Assembly: GCA_028753945.1 (NCBI GenBank)
Contig: JAPNXP010000001.1
Coordinates: forward strand, 9,414,501-9,478,500
Direction of reading: 5' to 3'
From: Hexactinellida sp. DTS-2022
Taxonomy: Eukaryota > Porifera > Hexactinellida
Length of the DNA: 64,000 nucleotides
Positions within the stretch are counted from its first letter, which is position 1. The number at the start of each line of letters is the position of its first letter. Below the pieces are notes generated by a model that was given only the letters and a program-made list of their open reading frames with translations, was not told the DNA's origin and ran no database searches. Of this stretch, positions 47,201 through 60,500 are shown piece after piece. The position numbers and the translations under genes are program-made.

Positions 47201-49945
47201 CTCCGCTAATGATGCCCTGAAGTATAAAAGGATACATAATTCAGCGCGGAATTTGAAAAACAGTTATGTTAACAAGTACTTTTGAAGGAATGTTCTTACT
47301 GGGGCCTCAAATAATTTACGACAAATGTATCTAAGGCCATGTAAAATTAATTAATTGTATATCATCCGGATTTTTCTAGAAATACAGACAGCGGACGGGA
47401 TTTCATTTTTTAAATATTTTCCCATTAACATGCAAAGAATATTATCCTATGCCAAACAATAAATATAAATAAATAATTTAATTAGAAAATCAAGTGACAA
47501 TGGTTAAATTATTAAAGTAATGCTCTATAATACATGACATTAAAAATTGATACATTAGTATAGTACATCACACAAGTTTATAGCTAATATTTTGATAAGA
47601 TAATTAGAAAATATATCCGGACGGAGGGTAAAAATTGGGATGGACGGGGATGATAAACAAGTAATTATTTTATATGGCCTAAACTAAATAATGGAAATAA
47701 GGAATTAATAATTAAATAACTAAACAATGATAAAACGGGTATTATTAGAACTTCAGTGAAAACAGGTGCAAGCAAACAAAGGGAGTGCTAAATGTATTGG
47801 CCATAATTTATGGCTGCCAAATACCTAGCTTAGAGTCTCGAATCTGAGAGGGGTTTCTCTTTACATTTTTAACATGTTTTGTATAGATATTAATTATAAA
47901 TGATTTCAATAAAATCAGCCTTTACTTTCCCAATTATTTACTATAGATGCGTTCTTATAGCTGATAGCCTATCCTGGTACAATATTTTATGTTTACAGGT
48001 ACTAATACCTACTACCAACTAACTTGGTAAGATCAAAATTCCATTATACTATCTATGCAAATTATGCAATAAATTGTAAATTGAGCTATGTATGTACATC
48101 CTGATTGTGCAGGCAACGTAGAGTCAGTAGACAAAACAAACACAATATTATGGAGTAGGTAGGAAATTAATTTTACTGTGCTTACAAGTTTTTTGGAATG
48201 AACTAGATCTGTACGACAGTGAACAAAGGAGTCAATAAATGAGAAAATATACCCAAGCTCGATTGCTAAACCAAAATAGTCATGTACCAGTCATGAAATT
48301 CAACGTCCTCCAGTATTAACTTCCACAGGAAGTAAGTCAATACGTGATTACTAAAGATTATTGAAGCAAATCAGACCAAAGTCGTGCTACGTAATGGAAA
48401 GGGAGTTGATCAAGAGAATTTTCAGACTCTGAGTCAAAATAACAAGAAAATTACTTAACTAATGATTAGTAAATCTACGCACAGGATGTGGAGTGAGGTG
48501 GTCGATGAGACGACTAGATTTGTGGAATATTATTATGCATATACAGCAATTATTGCAATTATACATAATATATATCTCCTGAAATTATACCTATCCAATT
48601 AAAATTCGTACAAACACTGTGCCACACAAATTGTACAGGAAATAATTAAGATTTAACCAATAAAACGTCTTTACACCATCAATTAATAAAATCCAAAAAA
48701 TCCAAGCTATATTATAGAACAGATAAAAGAGTTCAAAGAACAACTATTTTGTTTTATTTAAATTAACTAATTTCATAATTTGTACAATTTGTTGTTAATA
48801 AAGTTACCAATTGATTGAAATACAGAAAACCTTTCAAGAGTGTGCAATAAGATACTAATAATTGAATGAATCACGTCATGTAAAAATAACATGTTAGATT
48901 CAATAGTATCGGAGTTTCGGTAAATAGAGCCATCTAGTTTCAGAGGATTATGATTTATTTCGAAAACTTTTATTTTCTAATGAAACAAATACTTACTTTC
49001 AACACTATTTAGAGATTTGTTTTGATTAACATATGAAGATAAGAATGCGAATACCAAATATAAACATACTTACGAAAATGGAGTTGAGTGGTGAGGGATC
49101 ACAGGATCAGTACAAAGTTTATAAATAAGTTGAATAATTAATTCAGTAGTTAATTCAAAAGTTGCAAAACTTATATAATTTCCTATTAATGCATGTAAAT
49201 TTATACCTGAATGACAAGCCTATAGAATGCTCCATAGTTAATAATAATGGATTTGTGGTTGCATCAGTATATCGATCCTGTGACATCCAACTTCCTTCCA
49301 GAATAAGATAGCGTAGAGAATATTTCCTGAATATCACATATTCAGATCTTATCTCTCCCATTTACTCTTACGCACTAATGCATGCCAATGCAATTACATT
49401 AAGCATTGTGTAAAGTTTTGAAGTAAATGCGTGTATGAATTTCCTCATGGTATTTAGTTAGGTTTCTACTTGTTAAGAGAAAAGTTATAGACCGTTAAGC
49501 TGGATTTGGGTGATAGGATGTAATTATTTAATCGGACGTTATGCATGAGTACCTGTATCAGAAGCCATCCATTGATTCTGATTAAATATGATACTACAAA
49601 TATATCAAAATGTTTGCTCAGCTTAACTCATTAAGGGAATTACTACAAGCATTAACCATGCTAAATTACGGAGCACGAGATTACTAGCAAACCTCAAATC
49701 AAGTCAAATAGAACAGAGTACCCGCTAGGATTTCAGGCCGAGTATTGAAGTGAATGGAAAGCTATTGGTAAACTTATTTATCCCAATTTACTAAATTATA
49801 TCATGGAAATATAAATAATATAGTTAAATAGGTCAATTAATATACTTCTTAAAACTATTATCAATCAATGTATAAGCAACTCACATTTTGTAAAGTTGAG
49901 AGGATTGGGCTTGTAGCTTGCGAGGGGAATACTAGGAATTTCCAT
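44258..49945 (-). CDS. ETS-domain transcription factor (ERG/FLI-like DNA-binding domain)
   Basis: Three exons are proposed: 49945-49885 ([20 protein letters not shown]), 46515-45652 and 44907-44258, giving 524 residues. The exon 1 ATG, its GTGAGT donor and phase 1 match the exon 2 acceptor, so the joint is plausible though the intron is 3.4 kb. The ETS domain (about 311-395) reads [14 protein letters not shown], then [20 protein letters not shown], then [20 protein letters not shown] and [10 protein letters not shown]. The recognition helix and [17 protein letters not shown] pattern are closest to ERG/FLI1. No PNT domain is visible in exon 2, which is Ser/Pro-rich with acidic patches ([21 protein letters not shown]) that resemble sumoylation-type VKxE sites. 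The domain has the winged-helix residues needed to bind GGAA cores. Orthology below the ETS family is uncertain. Confidence 0.82.
46516..49884 (-). other. Intron 1 of the ERG/FLI-like ETS gene (proposed)
   Basis: 3.4 kb of AT-rich DNA between the proposed first exon and exon 2. There is no TIR element I can define. A short hairpin (AAAGAGACTT and inverse) lies at 46898-46920. Confidence 0.55.
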
Positions 49946-50750
49946 TGATAGTTGTGTAAATTATATTCTCTGTAGATTCAGGTTGAAACTAAGTTCAAAA
50001 CTTTATAGCAATTTCTCCGCAGATGCTTTTATAGGTTGATCACAACAGTCTGTATTACACTACACTGATCTACAATAGAGAGTTAATTGTAACGGAAGAG
50101 AGAAACAGGATATTATTCAAAAGAATTCTCAAAGTATTTATTTACTAATGCTTCATAATAGCTATATTCAGTGACAGTGAGAACCATTGTATTGAATTTA
50201 TTGTATAAGAAAACTGATAGACAACTAATTATAATACACTGAATAGCGGAGATCCGAGTTAATGTACAACGACGGGAAATTATTAGGATATTAAAACAAT
50301 GATTAAGGAAGGAGGAGGTACACAGTCTGCTGCAAAACTAGGAAGTTAGATTTATTCTTTTGAGCTCAAATTACTTGTTCCTGACTTGTTCCTGAATCAT
50401 TAAATAGGCAATTATACACAAGTGCAAGTGTTAATTATGTAACTGACGACGTTGACAGAACCCTAGTATAAGCGCTACATTAACTAAAACATGGACAAAA
50501 TGAGAGATATGATGCCACCATTCTCACTTAACTTATAATTATAGCTTTACATGAGGAAGTACAAGGGAAGTTTAATAAGCCTTAGCCTAAATAGTCTATA
50601 GAGTAATAATTTTTATACAAAACAGACTAATAATGGTATTTAAATATCGTAGTCCAAACGATTTAAAAACATTTTTAATTAGAGATTATTGTGTCAAAGA
50701 TACTAATTTTCTGGATTGTATTTAAGTAAGATGAAATACGTATATAATTA

Positions 50751-50925
50751 CAGGAAACTCTCGTTAATAGACACATCAGGGGACAGTCAAAACTTGTTCG
50801 TACTATCCGGAATGTCTATCACCCGACGTCATTTTAATGAATTTGTATAGACTAGGGAAATTAGACTTTATACTACATAACCGATATGTCGCCTTATCCG
50901 TATTTGTGTAAACCAAAGTCTACTG
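50751..50925. mobile_element. Diverged pogo-like MITE
   Basis: It starts CAGGAAACTCTCGTTAATAG and ends near TAAACCAAAGTCTACTG. Internal blocks (GTCAAAACTTGTTCG, TATCCGGAATG) resemble family A. About 175 bp. Confidence 0.65.
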
Positions 50926-51382
50926 TATAGTAAATGGAATGGGCCCTCGGTAAACAAATTAGAAACTTAATTGAATCGTAAACAAGCCTGAACAGTAATG
51001 TAGCAAAACTAGGACTCATTCTACCTTACTATTAGTCAATATATTTACTGGCATCATTAATTAATTAAACATTTATACCTAGTTATCACAAAGTGATAGA
51101 GACAACTTATTTTCAGTAAAAGCGTTAACTACAATAAAAACTTATATAGTTAGGCCATGAAAAATAAATAACTTACTTATTATCCTGTCTTTTGTCGAAA
51201 ATATGAACGGGGGATTTTTATTTTTTTATTTTTCGAGGGTATACTCTAAAACTATCTTATTAGTTATTACTATTCCATTAAATAAGGGAATCACTAAGAC
51301 AATGCTAAATGATACTGTAAAATACAAAACCTCTCCGAATTGTACTTCACACGAATCTATAGATAATGATTAGTGTGTACAT

Positions 51383-51699
51383 CAGGGGTTTATCTCGGCG
51401 CCTGGCCGGCACTTTAAAGTGCCGGCCAGGCATCAGTTGAGGTGAAAAAGTTCGTGATTTTCGAATCGATATAGGTACCGGGTTGGCACTTAATTAGGTG
51501 CCGGGTGTATTGCCAGATTTTCTGGTCCAGAAATGCTTGGATAAACAACTGTTTGTGCACCGTAGCAGTTTACCTCCTTAAAATAATGCCGCATCATTGT
51601 ATTATACTGATTATGTATTATGGCTATACCTCTAGGGTGCCGGAAAATTTCTACCTCCATAATAAAGTGCCAGCCACGAAAATCCTAGATAAACCCCTG
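51383..51699. mobile_element. hAT-type MITE with exact 8-bp target duplication
   Basis: Ends CAGGGGTTTATCTCGG and CCTAGATAAACCCCTG (one mismatch over 16 bp). GTGTACAT flanks it exactly on both sides (51375-51382 and 51700-51707). It is 317 bp without a transposase. A perfect 30-bp palindrome lies 18 bp from the left end, and GTGCCGG units recur inside. The intact target duplication suggests a fairly recent insertion. Confidence 0.92.
51401..51430. repeat. Perfect 30-bp palindrome
   Basis: Both halves (51401-51415 and 51416-51430) are exact reverse complements with no spacer, centred on a TTTAAA. It is GC-rich at the outside (CCTGGCCGGC). It lies within the hAT MITE. Confidence 0.95.
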
Positions 51700-53569
51700 G
51701 TGTACATGTTGTTCAGATATTAGTAGAATAAATCCGAAAGGAGCGTAAAATTGGGACGAGCGGTAGGATAAAAGTAATGTATCTATATGATCTCACTTAG
51801 TATTCACATTGGAGCACTCAAATAGCCTGCATATACCTTTACGTGGTGGGGTCATGAGTCACATGCTCCAAGTTATTTTCCGCATAGATTGAAATTCCGC
51901 GAACAATGAATTTTTTTCTCTTATTTCGTTCTATACGGAATAGATTATTTTTGACATTTGTAATGAAACTCCTCAAACAGGATACTCAAATTAGGTATTC
52001 TAAATAAATGAAAAACAATAAGTGTCCGAAAATCCCTGTGGATATTGTAGGCACTGAGTAGTAAACTAAAGAGATTGGTAGCAGCAACAAGTAATACCTC
52101 TCCTGGATTTATAGATGACTTAACGAGACTCGTTGCGACAAAACCATATCAGAATACCCTCCCTATTTAGTCATGACATATCTGAGTTTCAATTCGCCTG
52201 TTATGGTATATAAGATACAAATCTGAGTAATGGCATGGTTCCAGGATCTATCCTGGTACATTTAATGCTGGCTATAACTCATGGCGTCTTTGTATTACAA
52301 CATTCTCACTAGTAATGTAATATATTTAGTTGTACGGTGTTTTAGTAATAATTTAGAATTTATTAATTACTACAAACATTTAATATCTATCAAAAGTATT
52401 CAAAACAAGGGTTATAAGTTACAACACAACTTATAACATGTTTGTGGGGGGGTAAAGTACTTGTATAATTGTAATTTCAAGGCACTGGTGCTAGTAATGT
52501 GAGTTTCAGAAACATTTCATGCTAGCCACGTTCTTTAGTATATAGTAAACTTGCCATATGTCAGCAGCCGTGATATATACATAAATGTAAAGAAAATTTT
52601 GTATGTATACAATTTTAATATTCCGCATTCTTTTGGATTTATTGTTGAGTTCGCATAGCATGGATGAGTTGAAAGTTGATTAATAAACAATGGATTTATT
52701 CTCAATAGCATCGCGAATAATCAATCAGCTATTAAGTGTTCCGCTTTTTTCACCACACAATTAATTACATTTCCTTATTTATTATTTTGGTTGATAAGTT
52801 ATTATACCAGTTTGAGCTGGTCTGTGTTAATTCTTACCAACCTGAGTCGTATTCATATAAATTGTTAATTTACGATATAATTAATCGTTTATGAATATGC
52901 CCGATAGTATAATCAATACCATATAGTGTATTTCGAATAAGCACCCAGTATTACTATCCAAATTAATGTCTGAAAGTTTCAACTTTTATTCCCATTTAGA
53001 GCAGTTCAGTAAGTATATTATATTAGTCAATAACTAAGATATATATCCTATTAATAATTAATCTGATTACAGGGAAGGCTAGGGGATCCTAGGAGCCTTG
53101 ATACATCTTGAAACTAAACTTAAATGCACATTTAATCTGAGCTGCAGAATCGTTTAGAATAGCGAGCACACTACTACAGTTTGTGAACAGTTTTAGTTGG
53201 CACAAACTCTAATTCATAATTCACAGGTGGAAATCAACTATTTAGAAATTGCGCTAGTAAGATTCTAAAATTATTATCTCGGGAATTGTACATAAAATCG
53301 GTTCATGCTGGAAAGCCTTTGGTTACGGTGAAATGCATCGGCTGTATTAAATACAAATTAATAATACTAATTCAGACGAGTTTTATAACCTAGGATTAAA
53401 GATGGGTCAGTTTTCAAAGAAATTTCCTATAAATAAACAATAACAACAACAACACAAAGTGCTTAATTTGAATTAACGTCTCGGAAAGCTAACTCAGAAA
53501 TATTATCTTTAAATAAACAGTAAAATGGATAGCAATAATTATAAAATAATTATTTTGTGTATTTAATTA

Positions 53570-54003
53570 CAGTAGAACTCGGTTAAGACGTACCACCTTG
53601 GGAGACAAGAAAAAGTACGTACTAACCGAGGTACGTCTTATCCGTATGCATAATCCACTAGTCGAAATAATTACTTGTTCAATGGTGTGAATCGATGTAT
53701 GGTATACAGTATATAACATACTTAACGATTAACGATATGATTAAAGTATTTTATTTGTCACCTACTCACTTAAACCAAATAATACCTGAGTTCTGCTGAT
53801 AGTTTTCTAGAGTACGTACTAACCGAATGAAAATACATACATTTTATTTAATTGGGAATATAAATTGGTACGTCTTATCCGAGTACGTATTAACCGAATC
53901 ATTTATAATGGATCAGATAGGAGGAAAAATCGGTTATTAGAGAACAGTACGTAATATCCGAGAGTACGTCTTAAGCCGAGTACGTACTAACCGAGTTCCA
54001 CTG
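53570..54003. mobile_element. Pogo-like MITE, family K copy 2
   Basis: Ends CAGTAGAACTCGGTTAAGAC and GTACTAACCGAGTTCCACTG in TA flanks, 434 bp. It is inverted relative to copies 1 and 3. The arms are made of several GTACGTACTAACCGA and GTACGTCTTATCCG units. Confidence 0.87.
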
Positions 54004-57000
54004 TATAATACAATTAAAAGATTGCTTTCAAGCTTCGACCTGTTTGCTCGCTAAAAGCGGACACATTTAATTTGCTGAGTTCAGAAGGCAGCGTAGACTG
54101 CAAGCAGATAGTATAGAAATATCTGATAAAATGAAAATACTAATCTGTAGACACTAATTATTAATGGTTGTACAGAGAAATATTGGTCGCTTAACTAAAT
54201 AGGAAATGCAACAAGAATGTGCAAAATAATTGCAATCGGTAATTCTCAGAGGCAAATGTATAAATAAAGTTTACAGACTGAAAGTAGAAGCAGTTTTACC
54301 GCAAGAACTTCCGAGTCATGTGTTTAGTTGAACTGGTGAATTAGGAATTTATAATAACTAAAGCTTTATTAGGAATGGATTGTAATACCATTAGTTAGTA
54401 ACGATGAATAATTCTATAATTCAACCATGAAAATGATGGGTATTGACCAACCAAATGGAACTCAATGAAAAAGTTATTATCATTATGTAATGGTAAGGCA
54501 CAGAATCTCCTGTAGGTTAGTTTCTCGGAAATTGAAGCGAATAATTCACAACCTTGATGGTATTTCTTTTAGTTTAAGTTTGGTATTATCTATTACGTAC
54601 TTCAAAAAGAAAACTAAATATTCTTATTAGTAAAGAACCCGATGTCGGCTATGGTAATCAGCATTTTTATTAATTATTAGGGGTCATTACTAGTGAGATC
54701 TGTTTAATGAAAATATTTGCACATAGTATACATAATATTGAAACAGTTAAAGGTTATGGGTCAAATGTCTATTCAAATTGAGATAAAGGATAACTTACAT
54801 ACTCTTCAAGACAGAGTTGAAAGAATAATCTGTAACGAAAGAAGATGAAACGATTAGTATTGAAGCTAGTAATCTACCAATTTAAAGATACTATATTTGC
54901 ATTTAGTATTTCTCCTTTATATATCTAGGAATACTTAATTCCAAAGAATCTTACCTAGTGCTAATAATTTCCCTCAAACTTAAGTTTGTAGAGACTCTAA
55001 AGCAATGCCTAAATGCTTCCGCTATTGATTGAATAAGCTTTTTATTCAACAAGCTGATGCCTTAGAGTGTGTTACATTTTCCGGTGGAAGCAATGATTGT
55101 AGGTCTGAATATAAATCAGTTATTCGTTCTCACAAACGCATGAACTCGTCTAAGGTACTGAAAGAACAGGAATATATCGTATGCCAAGAGGGAGCAGAAT
55201 GCTTTGCAGAGCAAACCATACTGTGGAGAGTGATTGACAAGTAATAAAAAATAGAAGGATATGACTGATGTGTGTCACGTAAATATGGTAGAGAATACAT
55301 AGAGTAACTCCTGTGGAATACATAGAGTAAATACCTGTTTATTTTTAAGGCAAATAAATATTACAGATTGATAAATAATTATAAAAAGTTAATCATAATT
55401 GGTAAAACAAACATAGTTTCAGTACAAGAGATAGTTTCCAATAATTAAATAAAACAGTGGTTAATTATTTTAATTATTACAATACTAAATTAGGTTAGAC
55501 GAAATGAGATTCGCTTAAGAACTGAAATTATAACTAATTGGCATAAAAAATAAATACTGTTTCTATTTGAAAGTATTAACGTCTCCTCCAATCATCTATT
55601 AATCAATACAACATAATTAATATCTGTTATACAAGTCAGGCAAATAATATCCTTCAAATGTATTAGTTGGTATCGTTAAACAGTGTAGCAACCTTCAGTC
55701 TTGTAGCTACCAGAGAACTAGGGTAATTGCTCAAATTGACTCCATCAAGTTTCTATTTAATTGGTGTGAGGAAATTTGAGATTAACCAACTTTCGTTTTA
55801 AACATGGAACGATAAATTGAGTATAATAGGAAGCTCTCTCATTGAAAATCAGATATAATCACCTAATCTAGGAATTTTGGTATATAGTATTTCTACAAAG
55901 AATAATCTAAAAACATATTGTACTTAGTAGAACTAGTGAACTAACATTTTCTCTTAACTTATAAAAGAAAAATGTAAATATCTACCTACATAAAATGTTT
56001 GAGTTACTAATTGGAAACTGAAGAACGTAAATTAATCTGAAGGTTCGAACCGAGTTTAAGAATATGCTCAATAAAACTGAATAATATGATTCGAGGGTGG
56101 AAGTAGCAAAGTAACAGTCAAGAGTTAAATATTCATATTGATAATATATTTGTGGGTTTTGTTATTGTTTTGGTTATAACTTTTAATTGCTAGGGCATTA
56201 TGGCTCTGGTCCATATTTTACATTAAACATTATATTGTGATTCATTGGATTCCGCTAAATAAAATACATATTAATCAGTTTACATTGTATTGCAGACTAA
56301 TTAGTTAATAGTTTTCATTGAATGGTCAATAAATGACCATTTCAGCAGTATGGACTTCACACATGGTTTATTATTAAGTCTACCAAATAGCTAAATTAGG
56401 CGACTTGTAATTAGACAAAAGCCATTGAAATACGTACGCAATAATCTAATGAATAATGAAAGTAAAGAAGGAAAAATTAAGTAATTACTACCAAGTTGCG
56501 AGCGAGTCCATTGAGTAAAGAGTTAGTTACAGCCCACAATATTCAATTCAACATCAGTGTCTCATCCAAGTTTCAATTTGTGTTTCTTGTGTGATAAATA
56601 TTTCTAAGCAATTAATTCCGTTAGTATAACTAATAAGCTAGTTAAGAGCTGACTAGTTATTGCAAGTAGAAAGCTCGTACTAATATAGAATTTATTTCGA
56701 TGAATAGAAAATTATATTAAGCATTAGAGCCTGGCAGCTGAAACTGGTCAGATCAGGAGTTGAAGTCCTGTATGACCAAGGGATATTTTGGTACTAATAA
56801 TCCTGCAAACTTACAGCTCCTTCCCTTGAGTAATATTAATATCTTAACATTAATGTCAAAACGTGTGTCGTCTAGGCTTAAATTTATTAAAACAAATTAC
56901 TGTGGATACACCACCTCGGTACTGAGAAAATAAATTCTTATAAAGTAAATATCTATATTATCTGATGGTGTATGCTGTATGGTTTATGTATTTCTGAGAA

Positions 57001-57500
57001 GGGGTGCTCCTTAAATAGTTTCAGAAATTCTCACCCAATCTGAGACCTATCATATATACAATACACAGTTGTGGTTATGAACTATTAAAACTAGGTAGAA
57101 CGCACTTCTCCCCGGGGCTCACGTTTTGGGGAAATATAGTATGTAATTGTGTCAAATAGCGACTGGTTTGTGCCCCGAGTACAGGCTTCTGTTAGCCTGG
57201 AATAAGATGGTAGATACCACTGACTATACACATTAATAAATAATACTCAATCTATATCACATACACAAGTTCAGCATGATTTCATGACCAACTCAATAGG
57301 TAACCACTTCAGTTGGAAATGATCAAGAGTTATCGTTCATAGAAAACAGTTACTAAAATATAGAAAATACAAAGTAATAGATTGTATACAAATCAGGTCC
57401 CTATAGCTTAAAAGGAATAGAACAAGCCTTAATCGCGTGAGATGTGGTTTAGCAGGGAGTTGCGAAATGTGGATTGTGAAGAGATCTTATTGGGCTACAG

Positions 57501-60500
57501 CTAATGAAAGTAAAACCCGTGTTTGGGACTGATGGCTGAGTGTATAAGAGAAGCGGGGGAGTTTAAAGGGCTGAGGCTGAGGTTGGTAGGCGCTTGTTCA
57601 TGCATCTGCATCTGGTGTAGCGCGGTTGGGGAGGGCGGGAATATGGTGGGGGAGGGGGGGAAGTGGTTGTTGTAGGAGTAGGAGGTGGGAGAGGGGCAGA
57701 AGAGAGTCGGAGAGGGACAAAAGGCAGTGGGAGATCCCCTGGAGATTAGGGACGAATAGTCGGGGCTAAATGTGAAGGCAGGCTCCGCGGATATCGAAGA
57801 GGGCGGGTGGGTGTGTACCGGGGAGTGCGCTAACTCACTCTCCCCTTTAAGCTTCAGTATTACCTCTTCGAAAGAGCAGCCCACGTGTCTCTGTACATCA
57901 CACACGAACCTGTACACGTATCTCTTGCCAGGGACCTTGTGGATAATATTCTTATCGTAGTAGTAGCGCAGACCCCGACTTAGTTTCTCGTAATTCATCT
58001 TTGGCTTGTTCTTCCGCTGGCCCCACTTCTTGGCCACCTCCTCGGGGTTAACCAGTTTAAATTCCCACTCCTTGTCTGTCCAGTGTATGAATGACTGACA
58101 TTTCGAGTCCAACAACAGTTCTAGTAGGAACTGCCACAACTGAATGGGTCCGCATCCTAAAGTACAGAAACATTAGTAGAGCTCTCCTAACTACACATCT
58201 GGCATATGGTATTTGCAAGCAGGGAATAGCAATACAAACAATCTATATTGAATTCTAACAGTAGATTCATTAATTGTAGGAAATTTGCTTGCTAATAGGC
58301 GAACGATTAGAGGAACATAATTAATAATTATATAATTATAACATTAAGTGCTCGCTTGTGGATGGAAAGTGGCTTGCTAATTGAGTAATATAATTCCGAA
58401 TATCGCTGTGATTTGTTTAAATATAAGTACTCAGTAGAAGTACGTCTCAAATAAGGTACTGATAACCGCGTTATAATGTAAATAATAATTTACTCATAAA
58501 TTAGTTAATTTCAAACCTCAGAATTCTGAATTGGAATAATACTACATATGCAACATATTATCTGACTAAGGACTCAACATCTCAGATTATGTAATAAGAA
58601 TACTTATACAGACATTAGTATTGTGTGCAGTTGTCAATAAGCCGATGTGGAAGCTGCGAACAGAGATTGAGCGTGGTTGAAATATCTTATATTAATTAAG
58701 GACTGATTTTACAACAATTATCGGCGTGATTGTTATTTTCTTATCTACAAATCACCGAAGGTTTGTTCTCTGTCAATACTTAATAGCAAAAATCGTCTAT
58801 AATGAATAGATAGATAGGAAATGTAACAGTACACCCATTATAGATGTGTTAAGAAAGCAAATAGCATTAATGTATTCACAGAGTGGAAATTAAATCTCTT
58901 AACCTACAGTATCCACTGTTGTATAATAATAGTGGTGTTCGCTAATAGCAATATTGCATTATTAGCAAGTTGCTTTTAATCCCCAACCGATTCAAATATC
59001 TGAACTGAACTAGAACCATTGGATATATAATTTCCCCAGTCAATTGAATTATTATACTGTAATTTATATTAAATCCCCGGGCTATATTATGACTCATTAC
59101 TCTATGACAAGTAAGGAGACACAGCCAGGGTGCGGCACTTGGGGCACAGGCCGCACCCAAAAAATTTGTGGCCACAAAAATGTCCATTAGTATAATACTA
59201 TAGTGCGGAAATGCCGCAACCATATATTACCAGTGCCGCACCTTCATGCAGGCCTAGCTACGCCTCTGGAGAGCACTAACCTGTTGGCGTGGAGTGTGGG
59301 TTGAGTGGGTGCAGGGTGGGAGAGGGACAGGGGGAGTGGTGGGGAGAGGCCTGCGGAGACTGTCCGGGGGTGGACAGGGGGGTGGAGATGGGGCTCTGGG
59401 AGAGGGAGGAGCCACACAGCTCCTGGTTCAAACCTACGGAGGTAATGTTATAGTTAAGCAGTGCACCAGCTTGTAAATACATAGACTCTCGTTAATACGG
59501 ACACGGATAGGGCGAAATATCGGGCGAAGAAGGTTTAATTCCCTAGCCTATACAAGTGCATTAAAATGACTCCGTTAACACGAACTCGGATAATACGAAT
59601 TTCGACGGGCCCCTAGTGTTCGTACTAACGAGCCTACTGTGTATAATAGACTATAGTACAATTTAGGAAGAGGTTCTGTCTGGCCGGATGGTTGATGACG
59701 AATCTGTCCGGATGCAGGAGGTTGTCCTGGGTGCAGGGAGGGACCAGAGTCGGCTTCATGTTAGGCGAGTGTGGGAGCTCGTTGTTGTCCGATATAACAA
59801 GCGTGGGAGCTAAATAGAATGATTATAGTAACCAACCTAAATAAGGTGAATGGCTAGGAGTATAGGATAAACATACGCGTTCTCATGTCGGCTCTGGGGT
59901 TAGTTATGTTCATAACATTCTCTGAGTGCTGCAGCAGACTGGACCAGCCGTTCCGCGGGATGGAGTCTAACTTATATGTGGGATGTAAATAGAATGTGTG
60001 AGTAAGTCCTAATTCCCATCCAATAATGAATGATGACTACAGTTGTGTTCGCATAATAGCAAGTCGAATTTTGCACGAAATTCCGTGCTAATAGGCGAAC
60101 TTGCTATTAGAGGAACAAAATTAACATTAGATACACGCTTGGGGACAGAAAATAACTTGCTAATACAGCAATATTGCTATTAGAGCAATTGCTATTAAAA
60201 ATAAGCGAACACTACTGTAATTAATCCCATAGAGTGTACCAACTGAAGTCTCACGCACATTTCTTCTTGAAGAACTGCAGCAGCTGGTGCATGATCTGCC
60301 ACCTCGCGGCGGAGTCCGACCCGAGCAGCTCCAGCAGTTGGTGCCCCTCCAGCTGGCAGAGACGAGCTCCGTTGAAGTTTGCGAATCTCTTAATGTCAGT
60401 GTTGAGCTGGAACTTCTGGTTGCACCAGGCTACGAATAGCACGACCCCGTCGTAACTCCACTCGTACGGGTCTAAATAATGTATAGTCAGAATGAATTAC

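Larger units (their letters stand above)
49946..57500. other. 7.6-kb gene-free region between the two ETS genes
   Basis: No supported coding frame. It has MITEs at 50751-50925, 51383-51699 and 53570-54003; the 54.1-57.4 kb part is plain AT-rich DNA. As the interval upstream of the ERG/FLI-like gene it probably contains that gene's promoter. Confidence 0.7.

Noticed and set aside
47379-51775. Possible pair of diverged elements sharing GGAxGGxGxGTAAAATTGGGA blocks near 47.6 and 51.7 kb
   Set aside because: The similarity is short and I could not define ends or target duplications; too weak to list as an element.
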